Notes: generated from the sequence alone by a model not told the origin. A DNA stretch of 64,000 bases from Fibrobacter sp. UBA7003 (GCA_002449765.1 DJXN01000015.1:1-64000); one strand, 5' to 3'; positions 54,294 to 61,492 are shown, numbered from the stretch's first letter. Made by a program: numbers and translations.

Positions 54294-55308
54294 TATGTCG
54301 AACCTTCTTGTTTTTTATGATAATTCTTGGAAATTCCCGATGATATTTATACTTTCCATCCGGACACAATCTGTAAAAAGCCGGTCCACCCTGCTGATAT
54401 TCCCCTTTTTGAGCAATCTCCTTCATCGGTTTCGCCAACGTACCACTGTAACCTAGTATTTCAAATTGTTCAGGATTGTATTTCTGAAGAAACGTAATGG
54501 GAACACTCATTTCATCAGGATAATCATACGGAATGAGATTTGTCTCCTTCACATGAATAGCGTCATAGTTTACATACTTAGGATTCCGTTCAGAAGAATA
54601 TTCTTCCGTCAAGATCATTTCATCATGTCTTAAAGAGACCTCCATATTTGTAAACCAACAACAGGATCGAACCTTATTATCGTTTTTAGGAATATGAGTT
54701 CCATCGGGACGGTCAAATCCGGTCATATGAAAATGATAGCCGATCCACATTTTATTTTCATAAATGTATCTGAAACATTCTTTGTAGGTAATTGCATTTT
54801 GTGGACCAATTACGAGAAACAACATGTTGTTTTTAAACATCGTATCTATAAATTCCCGAAATTGGGAAAAGGGAGGATTCGTAATAACTACATCGTAATT
54901 TGAATAGTCGATATCTTGAAAACGAATACCCTTTTGCAATATAGGATTAAAGCCGCTTACAGATATTGATTTTATTTGATACGCATCAGCATGAGATACT
55001 AAAAATTTTATGAAGTTGCATTTTATGAGATCTATTTTCTTTTCAAACGACTTTCGTGTTTCATCGATATTTATATCTTTAACAAAGTTTAAGTTGTTAA
55101 ATAAATCGGACGAACGCACTTCACTTCCGTCACTATAGACAATTTGCTGTTCAAAAGACTCGTCCCAATCACAAGGACATAAAATACGTTTTCCTTTTAA
55201 TTGGTCCCTGTAATTGGGCAACTCGGCAGCAATATCTGCATATATCGTATAAAATTCGTCTTCGGCGTTTCTTTTTGACTTTTGAATACGCTCAATTCTT
55301 GTCGGCAT
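54283..55308 (-). CDS. EcoRI-family adenine-specific DNA methyltransferase
   Basis: A 341-aa enzyme similar to the EcoRI methylase family (PF13651-type). Evidence: the N-terminal DEFYTIYADI (residues 17-26), LCPCDWDESFE (43-53), the methylase motif TNPPFSQFREF (NPPF at 144-147), GYHFHMTGFDRPDG, and NDNKVRSCCWFTNM. These enzymes place N6-methyladenine in a specific site. GAGGA lies 9 nt before the ATG. Its gene lies 57 nt downstream of the U-tract of RNA element copy 1, so that RNA is its leader. Its 3' end overlaps the DUF262-HNH gene, so the two are one operon. Classical EcoRI restriction enzyme is absent. Confidence 0.88.
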   Translation of the reverse strand: MPTRIERIQKSKRNAEDEFYTIYADIAAELPNYRDQLKGKRILCPCDWDESFEQQIVYSDGSEVRSSDLFNNLNFVKDINIDETRKSFEKKIDLIKCNFIKFLVSHADAYQIKSISVSGFNPILQKGIRFQDIDYSNYDVVITNPPFSQFREFIDTMFKNNMLFLVIGPQNAITYKECFRYIYENKMWIGYHFHMTGFDRPDGTHIPKNDNKVRSCCWFTNMEVSLRHDEMILTEEYSSERNPKYVNYDAIHVKETNLIPYDYPDEMSVPITFLQKYNPEQFEILGYSGTLAKPMKEIAQKGEYQQGGPAFYRLCPDGKYKYHREFPRIIIKNKKVRHNED

Positions 55309-55365
55309 ATTTTTGCATCCTCATCTGCGAGACAAGTTCTTATTGGATGCTCTTGTACTCTATGC

Positions 55366-55579
55366 AAAAAAAAGGCGTGGAGTTGTAAGCACTTATCACT
55401 ACTGCGGGCTACCACACCCTTAGACCTAATAAGCACAAACAACCCACGCCCCAGATGGGACGTGAGCGTTCGTCTTATCCTCAGGTCTTTTGAAAGTGGT
55501 AGTTTCAGTAGTGAGAATAAGAGACGAATCTCAAAAATTCCGGTCGCTCCGCACCATTCGGTACGGGGCTATGTCACGG
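55366..55579 (-). ncRNA. Structured RNA element, copy 1 (leader of the methylase/DUF262-HNH operon)
   Basis: About 214 nt, related along its length to copy 2 at 57170-57380. Helices (plus coordinates): cagtagtga 55506-55514 with tcactactg 55396-55404; gtggtag 55496-55502 with ctaccac 55409-55415; aggtct 55483-55488 with agacct 55422-55427; ggcgtgg and gttgt (55374-55386) with acaac and ccacgcc (55439-55450). The last pairing crosses the long helix, a pseudoknot, and is followed by eight U (55366-55373) on the minus strand. A hairpin gaga-ttcg-tctc lies near the 5' part. Minus orientation is chosen because of the U-tract, the promoter just upstream and the downstream operon. I do not recognise the family. 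Confidence 0.72.
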
Positions 55580-55585
55580 AAAATG

Positions 55586-55613
55586 ATAGTAAAAAAACAA
55601 GGAGAAATGACAA
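55586..55613 (-). promoter_or_regulatory. Promoter of RNA element copy 1
   Basis: On the minus strand TTGTCA (55608-55613), 16 bp, TACTAT (55586-55591). It begins directly after the stop of the 118-aa gene, and the predicted start is where similarity between the two RNA copies begins. Confidence 0.6.
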
Positions 55614-55970
55614 TTAGAACCAGAAATAGACCGGTTGACCGAGTTCTTTAGCTTTTGTTAAAGCCTGCATCAACTTGTCAAAAGCCATTTTTTCCAATTC
55701 ACCTGTTTTCTTTTCCCGAAATGTATCTGCAATGTTTATTGCAGCATCCACTTTTTCGGCAGGAATCTCCTCATCCTCATAGTGATCAATGAGCACGTCC
55801 AACGTTTCGTTAAAAGCCATATAGACATCCCACAAAGTTTCATTTTCCGGGAGTTTCAGCCACCACTGAACGAAATCGTCAAACTCTCCGCTATTAGCGT
55901 AAGATTGCCAGCAGTCCGTATTCTCGTCAAAATTCCGCTTGGGGACAAGGATTATTTCATGCTGTTCCAT
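55614..55970 (-). CDS. Small acidic protein, possible immunity protein
   Basis: A 118-aa, strongly acidic protein of unknown family (DENTDCWQSYANSGEFDDFV; YFWF at the end). Its start overlaps the stop of the preceding gene by one base (TAATG), so the two are translationally coupled. Small acidic proteins encoded right after a toxin-like gene are often immunity proteins; that reading is inference. Its stop lies one base from the -35 box of RNA element copy 1. Confidence 0.7.
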   Translation of the reverse strand: MEQHEIILVPKRNFDENTDCWQSYANSGEFDDFVQWWLKLPENETLWDVYMAFNETLDVLIDHYEDEEIPAEKVDAAINIADTFREKKTGELEKMAFDKLMQALTKAKELGQPVYFWF

Positions 55971-56389
55971 TACATTTCGCTCCTGTATTTTATCCTAAAG
56001 TGGGTCAGAGCCTCTCGTTCCGTCTTAGGACGTCCATGTTGCTTTCCTTTTGCATCAATATAGTTATTGACACTCTCGCCCTTCAAGTCAAAATACGCTC
56101 TAAAGGGTTTCGACAAATCTTGAATACGCAAATACCCACCCCCAATATCAGCCACAATGGAGACTTTACCTTCTTTGTCGCGCCATTCAACTTTATTGCC
56201 TTGAACTTCCGCCTGTGCTCCAGGCGCAAACTGATTTACGATATCGTTAATATTTACAGACATCCATTTTTCAGAATGCTCGAGACTCCTGTTCTTGCCT
56301 TGCACAATATTCTTCATTAAATCAGCATTTGTCCGAGCAAGATCTTTTTGCTCTTGAACAGATTTAGAGTATGTATCTTTGGAATCCAT
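55970..56389 (-). CDS. Uncharacterised 139-aa protein, toxin-domain-like C-terminus
   Basis: No family recognised with confidence. The N-terminus is helical and charged; the C-terminal ~60 residues (YLRIQDLSKPFRAYFDLKGE, then a GKQHGRPKTEREALTHFRIK segment) resemble small effector domains found at the ends of polymorphic toxins, with conserved His and basic residues that could be catalytic. It lacks a signal peptide. It is coupled to both neighbours by TAATG overlaps, and the next product is small and acidic, which fits a toxin-immunity pair. This is a tentative reading. Confidence 0.6.
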   Translation of the reverse strand: MDSKDTYSKSVQEQKDLARTNADLMKNIVQGKNRSLEHSEKWMSVNINDIVNQFAPGAQAEVQGNKVEWRDKEGKVSIVADIGGGYLRIQDLSKPFRAYFDLKGESVNNYIDAKGKQHGRPKTEREALTHFRIKYRSEM

Positions 56390-57063
56390 TATGCGGCCCT
56401 CCTTTCTAAAGATTCTTTGTAACAGCGAGTTCTATAATCCGAAACCACCATGTAAGGAACGTCTAATTTTTCAAGCATTTCTTCATATTCGCCCCTCAAT
56501 CTTCCATAGATTACAAGAAAGGAAGGCCTAGCGATTAGCATCTTCGTTTTAAAAATGTAGCCATGCAAAGGATTATAGCGTTTCGCACAACCTAACGCAC
56601 CAACAATATAAGGAATATTTTTCGGATAAGATTCGAGCGCATACAAAGTCTGCAAACAGCCTACCCGGAAATTCGGAAGAATCTTTTGTCCTGACAGAGC
56701 AACAAAAGCTGTAGCCAACTGCGAAAGCCAAATATTGAATTTTTGCATTTGAAGAGGCCAATTAATCCGAGGGCTCAAGTCAAAACCACCAAAGCCATAA
56801 TAATTCAGATACAGCCCAATTTCATCAAATAGATTTTGCAACCGTCTCCGAATGAATTTATCATCAGCAAAAGAACAGAGCAAGGTCTCTTTCGGATTTT
56901 TGCAACAACGAATCCTTTGAATGGGTTCAATGAGTGTAGGGGGTTCTCCAAGAATAACCTCCCTGGGAAATACGGGAAAACCGTATCGGTTAAATGGCCA
57001 TTTCGCCATTTTCAATTTGGCTCTCAACAAGAGAGCTAGTTCATATAGATTCATGATTTTCAT
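56389..57063 (-). CDS. DUF4417-like protein
   Basis: A 224-aa protein. The stretch LLCSFADDKFIRRRLQN, the GFGGFDLSPRINWPLQMQ segment, FNIWLSQLATAF and FLVIYGRL fit the pattern of DUF4417, a family common in phages and mobile elements with unknown function. AGGA lies 6 nt before the ATG at 57063. It is the first gene of a coupled three-gene operon, and RNA element copy 2 ends 107 nt upstream. Between them is an inverted repeat at 57096-57120. Confidence 0.7.
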   Translation of the reverse strand: MKIMNLYELALLLRAKLKMAKWPFNRYGFPVFPREVILGEPPTLIEPIQRIRCCKNPKETLLCSFADDKFIRRRLQNLFDEIGLYLNYYGFGGFDLSPRINWPLQMQKFNIWLSQLATAFVALSGQKILPNFRVGCLQTLYALESYPKNIPYIVGALGCAKRYNPLHGYIFKTKMLIARPSFLVIYGRLRGEYEEMLEKLDVPYMVVSDYRTRCYKESLERRAA

Positions 57064-57095
57064 AAATCATCCTTTTTTAAGCCAAGTTTTCCGTA

Positions 57096-57120
57096 TTCAC
57101 AACTGGCTTATAGTTGTGAA
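57096..57120. promoter_or_regulatory. Inverted repeat upstream of the DUF4417 operon
   Basis: A perfect 8-bp inverted repeat (ttcacaac/gttgtgaa) with a 9-nt spacer lies between RNA copy 2 and the DUF4417 start. It could be an operator or an RNA hairpin in the leader. Confidence 0.5.
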
Positions 57121-57169
57121 CAGGGAGTCGGCCCTTATTCGGCAGCTTGCCACACATTATTTTAGGAAC

Positions 57170-57380
57170 AAAAAAGCGTGGTGTCGTATGCACTTACCAT
57201 TGCTGCGGGCTACCACACCCTACCATACAATAAGCACAAACGACCCACGCACCTAATGGGACGTGAGCGCCTGTCTTACTCTCGTATGGTTTGAAAGTGG
57301 TAGTTTCAGCAATGAGAATAAGAGACGAATCTCAAAAATTTCGGTCACTCCGAACCATTCGGTACGGGGCTATGTCAGTG
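57170..57380 (-). ncRNA. Structured RNA element, copy 2 (leader of the DUF4417 operon)
   Basis: It shares the fold of copy 1 with paired changes. Helices: cagcaatg 57307-57314 with cattgctg 57198-57205; gtggtag 57297-57303 with ctaccac 57210-57216; gtatggt 57284-57290 with accatac 57222-57228; gcgtgg and gtcgt (57176-57187) with acgac and ccacgc (57240-57250). Six U follow (57170-57175). A TATATA box (minus strand, 57388-57393) sits where copy 1 has its -10. Relative to copy 1, two pairs in the first helix, several in the third and one in the pseudoknot have changed on both sides. Confidence 0.72.
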
Positions 57381-57409
57381 GAAAATATATATAAATATGC
57401 GAGAGGGAG

Positions 57410-57429
57410 ATCCCCGCCTACGCGGGGAT
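57410..57429. repeat. REP-like palindrome, family B, copy 3
   Basis: The arms atccccgc/gcggggat with loop ctac lie in gagatccccgcc...ggggatgaca context, as at 59727. Confidence 0.65.
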
Positions 57430-57534
57430 GACAGGGAAAAAGGAGTTAACAAGTCAAGCTCGGCATGACAATTTGAGGGGAAAACTAGTCCAATGATCCA
57501 CTTTTTATCAAAAAAAACAGCGTTAAGATATTCC

Positions 57535-57563
57535 TTGACTTCGACAACCTATTTGTGTATATT
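57535..57563 (+). promoter_or_regulatory. Near-consensus sigma-70 promoter
   Basis: TTGACT, 17 bp, TATATT. The predicted start at about 57570 begins a long structured leader before the 57-aa gene. Confidence 0.7.
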
Positions 57564-57569
57564 GTAGTC

Positions 57570-57957
57570 GATATTCGATAATCCCCGTGACAGTCGACAT
57601 AGACCTTCGGGTCCGTACGTGCATTCGCGGCGGGGCGCATTAACCTTCTTGTTGATGCTGTTGGATAGCTGGTAGAAACACGACCTACTCGAGTGTGCTC
57701 GCTAAGGCGGGTGCCAAGTAACGCCAGGGCTGCAACCACTTAGTGCTTTAGCACTTAGTGGGCCATGGTCCCCTTTAGGGGAGAAAGCCCCCGCCAACAG
57801 AATCGCAAGATTATCCCATTCCGCGCAAGGCGTGGAAAATCTCAATACATAACAAATAAGCAAGGGTATGTTGTGCGCTGTTTTTCAGCAAAATCGCAAC
57901 GGCCTGTCAAAATGTCGCCCAATGGCGACGTTCAACTAAAATTTATAAGGAATAATT
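57570..57957 (+). ncRNA. Long structured leader or ncRNA upstream of the CxxC protein and AlbA_2 genes
   Basis: About 390 nt without a convincing gene but with many hairpins: gacc-ttcg-ggtc (57602-57613), gcattaac/gttgatgc (57647-57668, one G-U pair), cgag/ctcg (57690-57701), a 12-bp hairpin with one mismatch (ccact-agtgct / agcact-agtgg, 57736-57761), cccc/gggg (57770-57781), aatc-gcaa-gatt (a GNRA loop, 57801-57812) and gtcgcc/ggcgac (57914-57929). The G-U pair and the GNRA loop favour the plus strand. It is not recognisable as tRNA, tmRNA, SRP or RNase P RNA, and is not similar to the elements at 55366 and 57170. Confidence 0.55.
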
Positions 57958-58131
57958 ATGTTCGATGAAATTTTCGGAAAATTCAACGGAGGCCCGAATC
58001 GCAGTGCTAACAACGCCATCGGGGATTTCGCCAAGGTACTAGAAGAAAAAGATGCCGAAATCAAACGGCTTAAGGAACTGATTCTGCGTTGCCCAAAATG
58101 CGGCGCTAAACTACGTTACCCGAGAGGATGA
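57958..58131 (+). CDS. 57-aa protein with coiled coil and CxxC knuckle
   Basis: Not in any family I recognise. AAGGA lies 7 nt before the ATG. A Gly/Asn-rich start is followed by a charged helix (FAKVLEEKDAEIKRLKELI), a likely coiled coil, and a single zinc-knuckle-like LRCPKCGAKLRYPRG at the end. One CxxC is half a zinc ribbon, so it may dimerise to bind metal. It lies between the structured leader and the AlbA_2 gene (13 bp gap), and probably shares their transcript. Confidence 0.72.
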   Translation: MFDEIFGKFNGGPNRSANNAIGDFAKVLEEKDAEIKRLKELILRCPKCGAKLRYPRG

Positions 58132-58144
58132 AAGGGGTGCCGAT

Positions 58145-59596
58145 ATGGATGAAAAAGAATTGAGGAAAATCATTCGTCAGGGCGAAGGCTTGACTGTCGA
58201 ATTCAAGAGGGCAAAGACTGCATTGCCCGACAATCTTTTCGAATCCGTTGCGGCGTTCTTAAACCGCAATGGGGGCCATATTGTCCTTGGAGTTACAGAC
58301 GACAAAAAAATTGAGGGCGTTGACCCCAATTGTGTCGAAAAACTTTGCAAGCAAATAGCGAATTTAAGCAACAATCCTGAAAAATTGGATTCTCAGAACT
58401 TGATAGACCCGCAAGTTGTTGATTACAAAGACAAAAAATTGATCTACTTCTTTGTTCCCGCCAGTTCGCAGGTCCACAAGACCGGCAAGAAGGTCTTCGA
58501 CCGTAGCGTCGATGGCGATTTTGTGGTAAAGACGCAGAGTGCAATTAGTGCGATGTATTTGCGCAAAAGCAACAGCTATACGGAAAATACGGTTTATCCG
58601 GGGCTTCGCGAAATAGACATTAAGCGCGGAATGCTAAAAAAGGCCAAGGATTTGATTCGTTCCATCAGGTCCAATCACCCGTGGCTCAAGTTGAACAAGG
58701 AAGATTTTTTCAAAGCGGCTGGTTTGATTCGCTATGATTCTACCATTGGAAAGTCGGGCTATACGCTTGCGGCACTTATGCTGTTCGGTACGGACGAAGC
58801 GATTTCAAGTTATTTGCCATATTATAAAATTGAAGCAATAGTCCGCAAACAAGACCTGATGCGTTACGATGATCGCTTGACTGTTACATGCAACCTGATT
58901 GATGGTTACGAATTATTGAACGGGTTTATCGAAAAGCATCTCCCTGACAAATTCTATTTGGATGGGAAAAAAAGACTCTCTTTGCGTGACAAGATTTTTA
59001 GAGAGGTGATTGCGAATATGCTGATTCATCGTGAATACATGAATCCGATTCCAACAACGCTCGTTATTTATAAAGATAAGCTTGTGACGAATAACGCGAA
59101 TAAGCCCTTTGCGTACGAGAAAATAGCATCTCAACTTTGTTCTTATCCTAAGAATCCGCATATCGCCACAATGTTTGCCCAGATGGGGTTTGCGGAATAC
59201 CTCGGCACGGGCATCCGTAAAATTAGTGACCTGTGCGAAATTTATTCTGGGCTAAAACCCAAATTTGTGGATAATGATATTTTTATAGCGGAGATTCCGT
59301 TGACTGATCATGTGCCAGAGGGAGAAAAGAGCGGCGGATTAAATGGCGGATTAAATGGCGGATTAAGTGGCGGATTAAAAATTGAACTAAATGAAACACA
59401 GCAGAAAGTGTTCCTGGAAATCACAAAAAGACCTGGAGTTATGATAAAAGAACTTTCTGGCAGACTACAAATGCCTATTGACACACTTGATAAGGTTGTT
59501 TCGTCTTTGCGTAAAAAAGAACTTATTGAACGTCGTGGTTCTAAAAAGACTGGCGGCTATTGGGTGAAAAAGGAACCTACATCCACAAGCTGGTAA
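58145..59596 (+). CDS. AlbA_2 (Schlafen-like) DNA-binding/ATPase-like protein
   Basis: A 483-aa protein of the AlbA_2 family. The N-terminal AlbA_2 domain has GEGLTVEFKRAK (13-24), AAFLNRNGGHIVLGVTDD and KTGKKVFDRSVDGD. The middle has the HATPase_c_4-like part (REVIANMLIHREYMNP; FAEYLGTGIRKISDL). A short linker of repeated GGLN units (residues ~398-412) leads to a C-terminal winged helix (FLEITKRPGVMIKELSGRL). Such proteins are common on mobile elements and in defence loci, and are thought to act as regulators or nucleases, but none is characterised well. It overlaps the GNAT relic at its 3' end. Confidence 0.88.
   Translation: MDEKELRKIIRQGEGLTVEFKRAKTALPDNLFESVAAFLNRNGGHIVLGVTDDKKIEGVDPNCVEKLCKQIANLSNNPEKLDSQNLIDPQVVDYKDKKLIYFFVPASSQVHKTGKKVFDRSVDGDFVVKTQSAISAMYLRKSNSYTENTVYPGLREIDIKRGMLKKAKDLIRSIRSNHPWLKLNKEDFFKAAGLIRYDSTIGKSGYTLAALMLFGTDEAISSYLPYYKIEAIVRKQDLMRYDDRLTVTCNLIDGYELLNGFIEKHLPDKFYLDGKKRLSLRDKIFREVIANMLIHREYMNPIPTTLVIYKDKLVTNNANKPFAYEKIASQLCSYPKNPHIATMFAQMGFAEYLGTGIRKISDLCEIYSGLKPKFVDNDIFIAEIPLTDHVPEGEKSGGLNGGLNGGLSGGLKIELNETQQKVFLEITKRPGVMIKELSGRLQMPIDTLDKVVSSLRKKELIERRGSKKTGGYWVKKEPTSTSW
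59336..59383 (+). repeat. 12-bp tandem repeat inside the AlbA_2 gene
   Basis: Four near-identical copies of ggcggattaaat encode GGLN/GGLS/GGLK. The repeat is in frame, so copy-number change would lengthen or shorten the linker between the ATPase-like part and the winged helix. Confidence 0.75.
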
Positions 59597-59708
59597 TGAA
59601 CATAGGGTTTGCGTCGTCGGCTTTCTTGAAGCCGCAATGCTCGTAGAAGGCGAGTTCTTCGTTGTAGGCGACCACGACTACGCGCAGGTAATGCATGTAG
59701 GCGTTCAT
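59577..59708 (-). pseudogene. Relic: C-terminal end of a GNAT acetyltransferase
   Basis: The minus strand reads MNAYMHYLRVVVVAYNEEL, then AFYEHCGFKKADDA and MFITSLWM to a stop at 59577. FYEHCGFKK is the classic last motif of GNAT enzymes. The N-terminal two thirds are missing; the relic begins next to a REP-like palindrome and ends inside the AlbA_2 gene. Confidence 0.7.
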
Positions 59709-59726
59709 GAATTTTTTTGATGGGAG

Positions 59727-59746
59727 ATCCCCGCCTTCGCGGGGAT
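59727..59746. repeat. REP-like palindrome, family B, copy 4
   Basis: The arms atccccgc/gcggggat with loop cttc, in the same gagatccccgcc...ggggatgaca context as 57410. It marks the right edge of the accessory region. Confidence 0.65.
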
Positions 59747-59756
59747 GACAATGGGG

Positions 59757-60689
59757 TTATTCCCACCGGCGGTAAACATTCGCCAAAATCGCACCCGAGA
59801 TGTTATGCCACACGGAGAATATGGCGCCGGGAACAGTCGCCATGGCAAGGCCCGAGAACGCGGTCGCAGCAAGGCTTGTAGCGAGTCCGGAATTCTGCAT
59901 GCCGATTTCGATGGAGAGTGCCTTCGTCTTGGGTGTCGAGAATTTCAGCAACTTGCCGAGGCCAAAGCCGCAGCCGTAGCCCAGCAGGTTATGGAGAATT
60001 ACGACGGCGAACACGATGGCACCCGTAGAGAGAATCTTTGATGCATTGTGCGAGACGACGGCGGATACAATCATCGCAATCGCAATCACCGAGACGAGCG
60101 GCAAGACCTTCACGGCACGCGCCGTCCATTTGCCAAAGAACTTGTTTATGACAAATCCTAACGCAATCGGCACGATGACAACCTTCACGATGGAGAGGAA
60201 CATCGCCAGCACGTCGACGTTCACGGTGGTGCGCAAGAGCAGGTAGGTAATTGCCGGCGTCAGCACGGGAGCGAGCAGCGTGTTCACGCTAGTCATGCCT
60301 ACGGAGAGCGCCACGTCGCCTTTCGAAAGGTAGGTGATGACATTGCTGGATGTCCCGCCGGGGCAAGTTCCCACAAGGATCACGCCCGCCATCAGTGCGG
60401 CATCGAGCCCGAAAATCTTGGAGAGCAAAAACGCGAGTCCGGGCATCACGATGAATTGCGCCGCACACCCGACGGTGATTTCCTTCGGCCGGGCAAACAC
60501 AAGTGCAAAATCGCTTAACTTGAGCGTGAGCCCCATGCCGAACATCACGACCATCAAGAGGTAATTCACCCAACTGAGTTCAATCCAGAGCGTGGATTTC
60601 GGCAGGAACAGCGAGAGCGCCGCAATAGCCAGGACGACAACCGCCATCCACTTGCCAATAAAATCACTGATTTTTTCGAGAATGCGCAT
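59757..60689 (-). CDS. Bile acid:sodium symporter family transporter
   Basis: A 310-aa inner-membrane protein with about ten hydrophobic helices (BASS family). Signature stretches: VMFGMGLTLKLSDFA, VGTCPGGTSSNVITYLSKGD and EIGMQNSGLATSLA, which contain the conserved sodium-binding crossover motifs. The ATG at 60689 has GGAG 7 nt upstream; the longer frame to 60713 uses a different codon without a site. Substrates of bacterial BASS proteins include pyruvate, pantothenate precursors and other organic anions; none can be inferred here. Confidence 0.92.
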   Translation of the reverse strand: MRILEKISDFIGKWMAVVVLAIAALSLFLPKSTLWIELSWVNYLLMVVMFGMGLTLKLSDFALVFARPKEITVGCAAQFIVMPGLAFLLSKIFGLDAALMAGVILVGTCPGGTSSNVITYLSKGDVALSVGMTSVNTLLAPVLTPAITYLLLRTTVNVDVLAMFLSIVKVVIVPIALGFVINKFFGKWTARAVKVLPLVSVIAIAMIVSAVVSHNASKILSTGAIVFAVVILHNLLGYGCGFGLGKLLKFSTPKTKALSIEIGMQNSGLATSLAATAFSGLAMATVPGAIFSVWHNISGAILANVYRRWE

Positions 60690-60742
60690 TTGTAATCTCC
60701 GGTTCAATCGCAAAAGATAGTCTTTTTATTTATATTCAACGC

Positions 60743-61492
60743 ATGACCAATCTTATCAAGAAAGCTTTTATCGTTGTCGCCATTTGTGGCGCGTCGCTTT
60801 GCAGTTTTGCTGCAGATGTCAAACCCTACGTGGAAGCGGATGCTCTCCCGAACGCGCTGAACTTCTATCCGGCGCCCCCCGATACGCTCTCCCCGCAGTT
60901 CATGTACGACATGTCGCAGTACATCTGGGGTAAAAAGATGCGTGCCGATTCCGCGCGTGCGGCCCTGGCTGTAGCCCAGGCGGTAGAAACGGTCGAGGAC
61001 ATGGCCAAGATGTTCAGCGAACCTTTCGGGATGGAAATCTCCGCAAAGAAGACTCCCGCCATCATGAACCTGCTCGAACGCGGAGTCCGGACGCTCAAGC
61101 AGGTGGGGAGCCTTCCCAAGAGGCATTACATGAGGCGCCGCCCCTACGACCGCTTCAACGAACCGACCCTGGTTCCGTCCGAAGAAGAGCGCCTGAGAAC
61201 GAATGGTTCCTACCCGTCGGGACATACCGTTCGCGCATGGTCGATGGCCCTGCTGCTGATCGAGGTGAACCCGTCTGCCCAGGACGCCCTGCTGAAATAC
61301 GCCTACGAATGGGGGCAGAGCCGCGTGATTGCCGGATTCCACTGGCAGAGCGACGTGGATGCCTCCAAGGTGCTTGTTTCGGGAGCCTATCCGAGCCTGC
61401 ACACAAACGAAACCTTCATGGCCGACATGCGCAAGGCCCAGGCGGAATTCAAGAAGCTTTCCGCCGCGAAGAACGGGAAGAAGACGAAATAG
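60743..61492 (+). CDS. Class A acid phosphatase (PAP2 superfamily)
   Basis: A 249-aa secreted phosphatase. After a signal peptide (VVAICGASLCSFAA) it has the complete three-part signature: Lys126 with RP at 133-134 (KRHYMRRRP), PSGH at 158-161 and SRVIAGFHWQSD at 193-204 with catalytic His200. This is the class A non-specific acid phosphatase arrangement, about the usual length, and acts in the periplasm or outside. No strong ribosome site is visible. It is divergent from the symporter gene. Confidence 0.93.
   Translation: MTNLIKKAFIVVAICGASLCSFAADVKPYVEADALPNALNFYPAPPDTLSPQFMYDMSQYIWGKKMRADSARAALAVAQAVETVEDMAKMFSEPFGMEISAKKTPAIMNLLERGVRTLKQVGSLPKRHYMRRRPYDRFNEPTLVPSEEERLRTNGSYPSGHTVRAWSMALLLIEVNPSAQDALLKYAYEWGQSRVIAGFHWQSDVDASKVLVSGAYPSLHTNETFMADMRKAQAEFKKLSAAKNGKKTK

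Noticed and set aside
55282..57256. Plus-strand frames over both RNA copies (55282-55617 and 56921-57256) that encode similar peptides
   Set aside because: The similarity follows from the DNA of the RNA element. The second frame stops early within the element, base changes preserve pairing rather than codons, and no ribosome site is present.
55366..57380. Reading the duplicated element as a retron ncRNA, a CRISPR/tracr RNA or an IscB/TnpB guide RNA
   Set aside because: No reverse transcriptase, Cas, IscB or TnpB gene is near, and there are no spaced repeats. The HNH domain here belongs to a DUF262 protein.
57570..57957. Reading the structured leader as tRNA, tmRNA, SRP RNA or RNase P RNA
   Set aside because: The conserved sequence blocks of these RNAs are absent.
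47642..59746. Calling the accessory region a prophage or an integrative element
   Set aside because: No integrase, phage structural gene, relaxase or tRNA attachment site is present, and the core gene thrS lies inside it.
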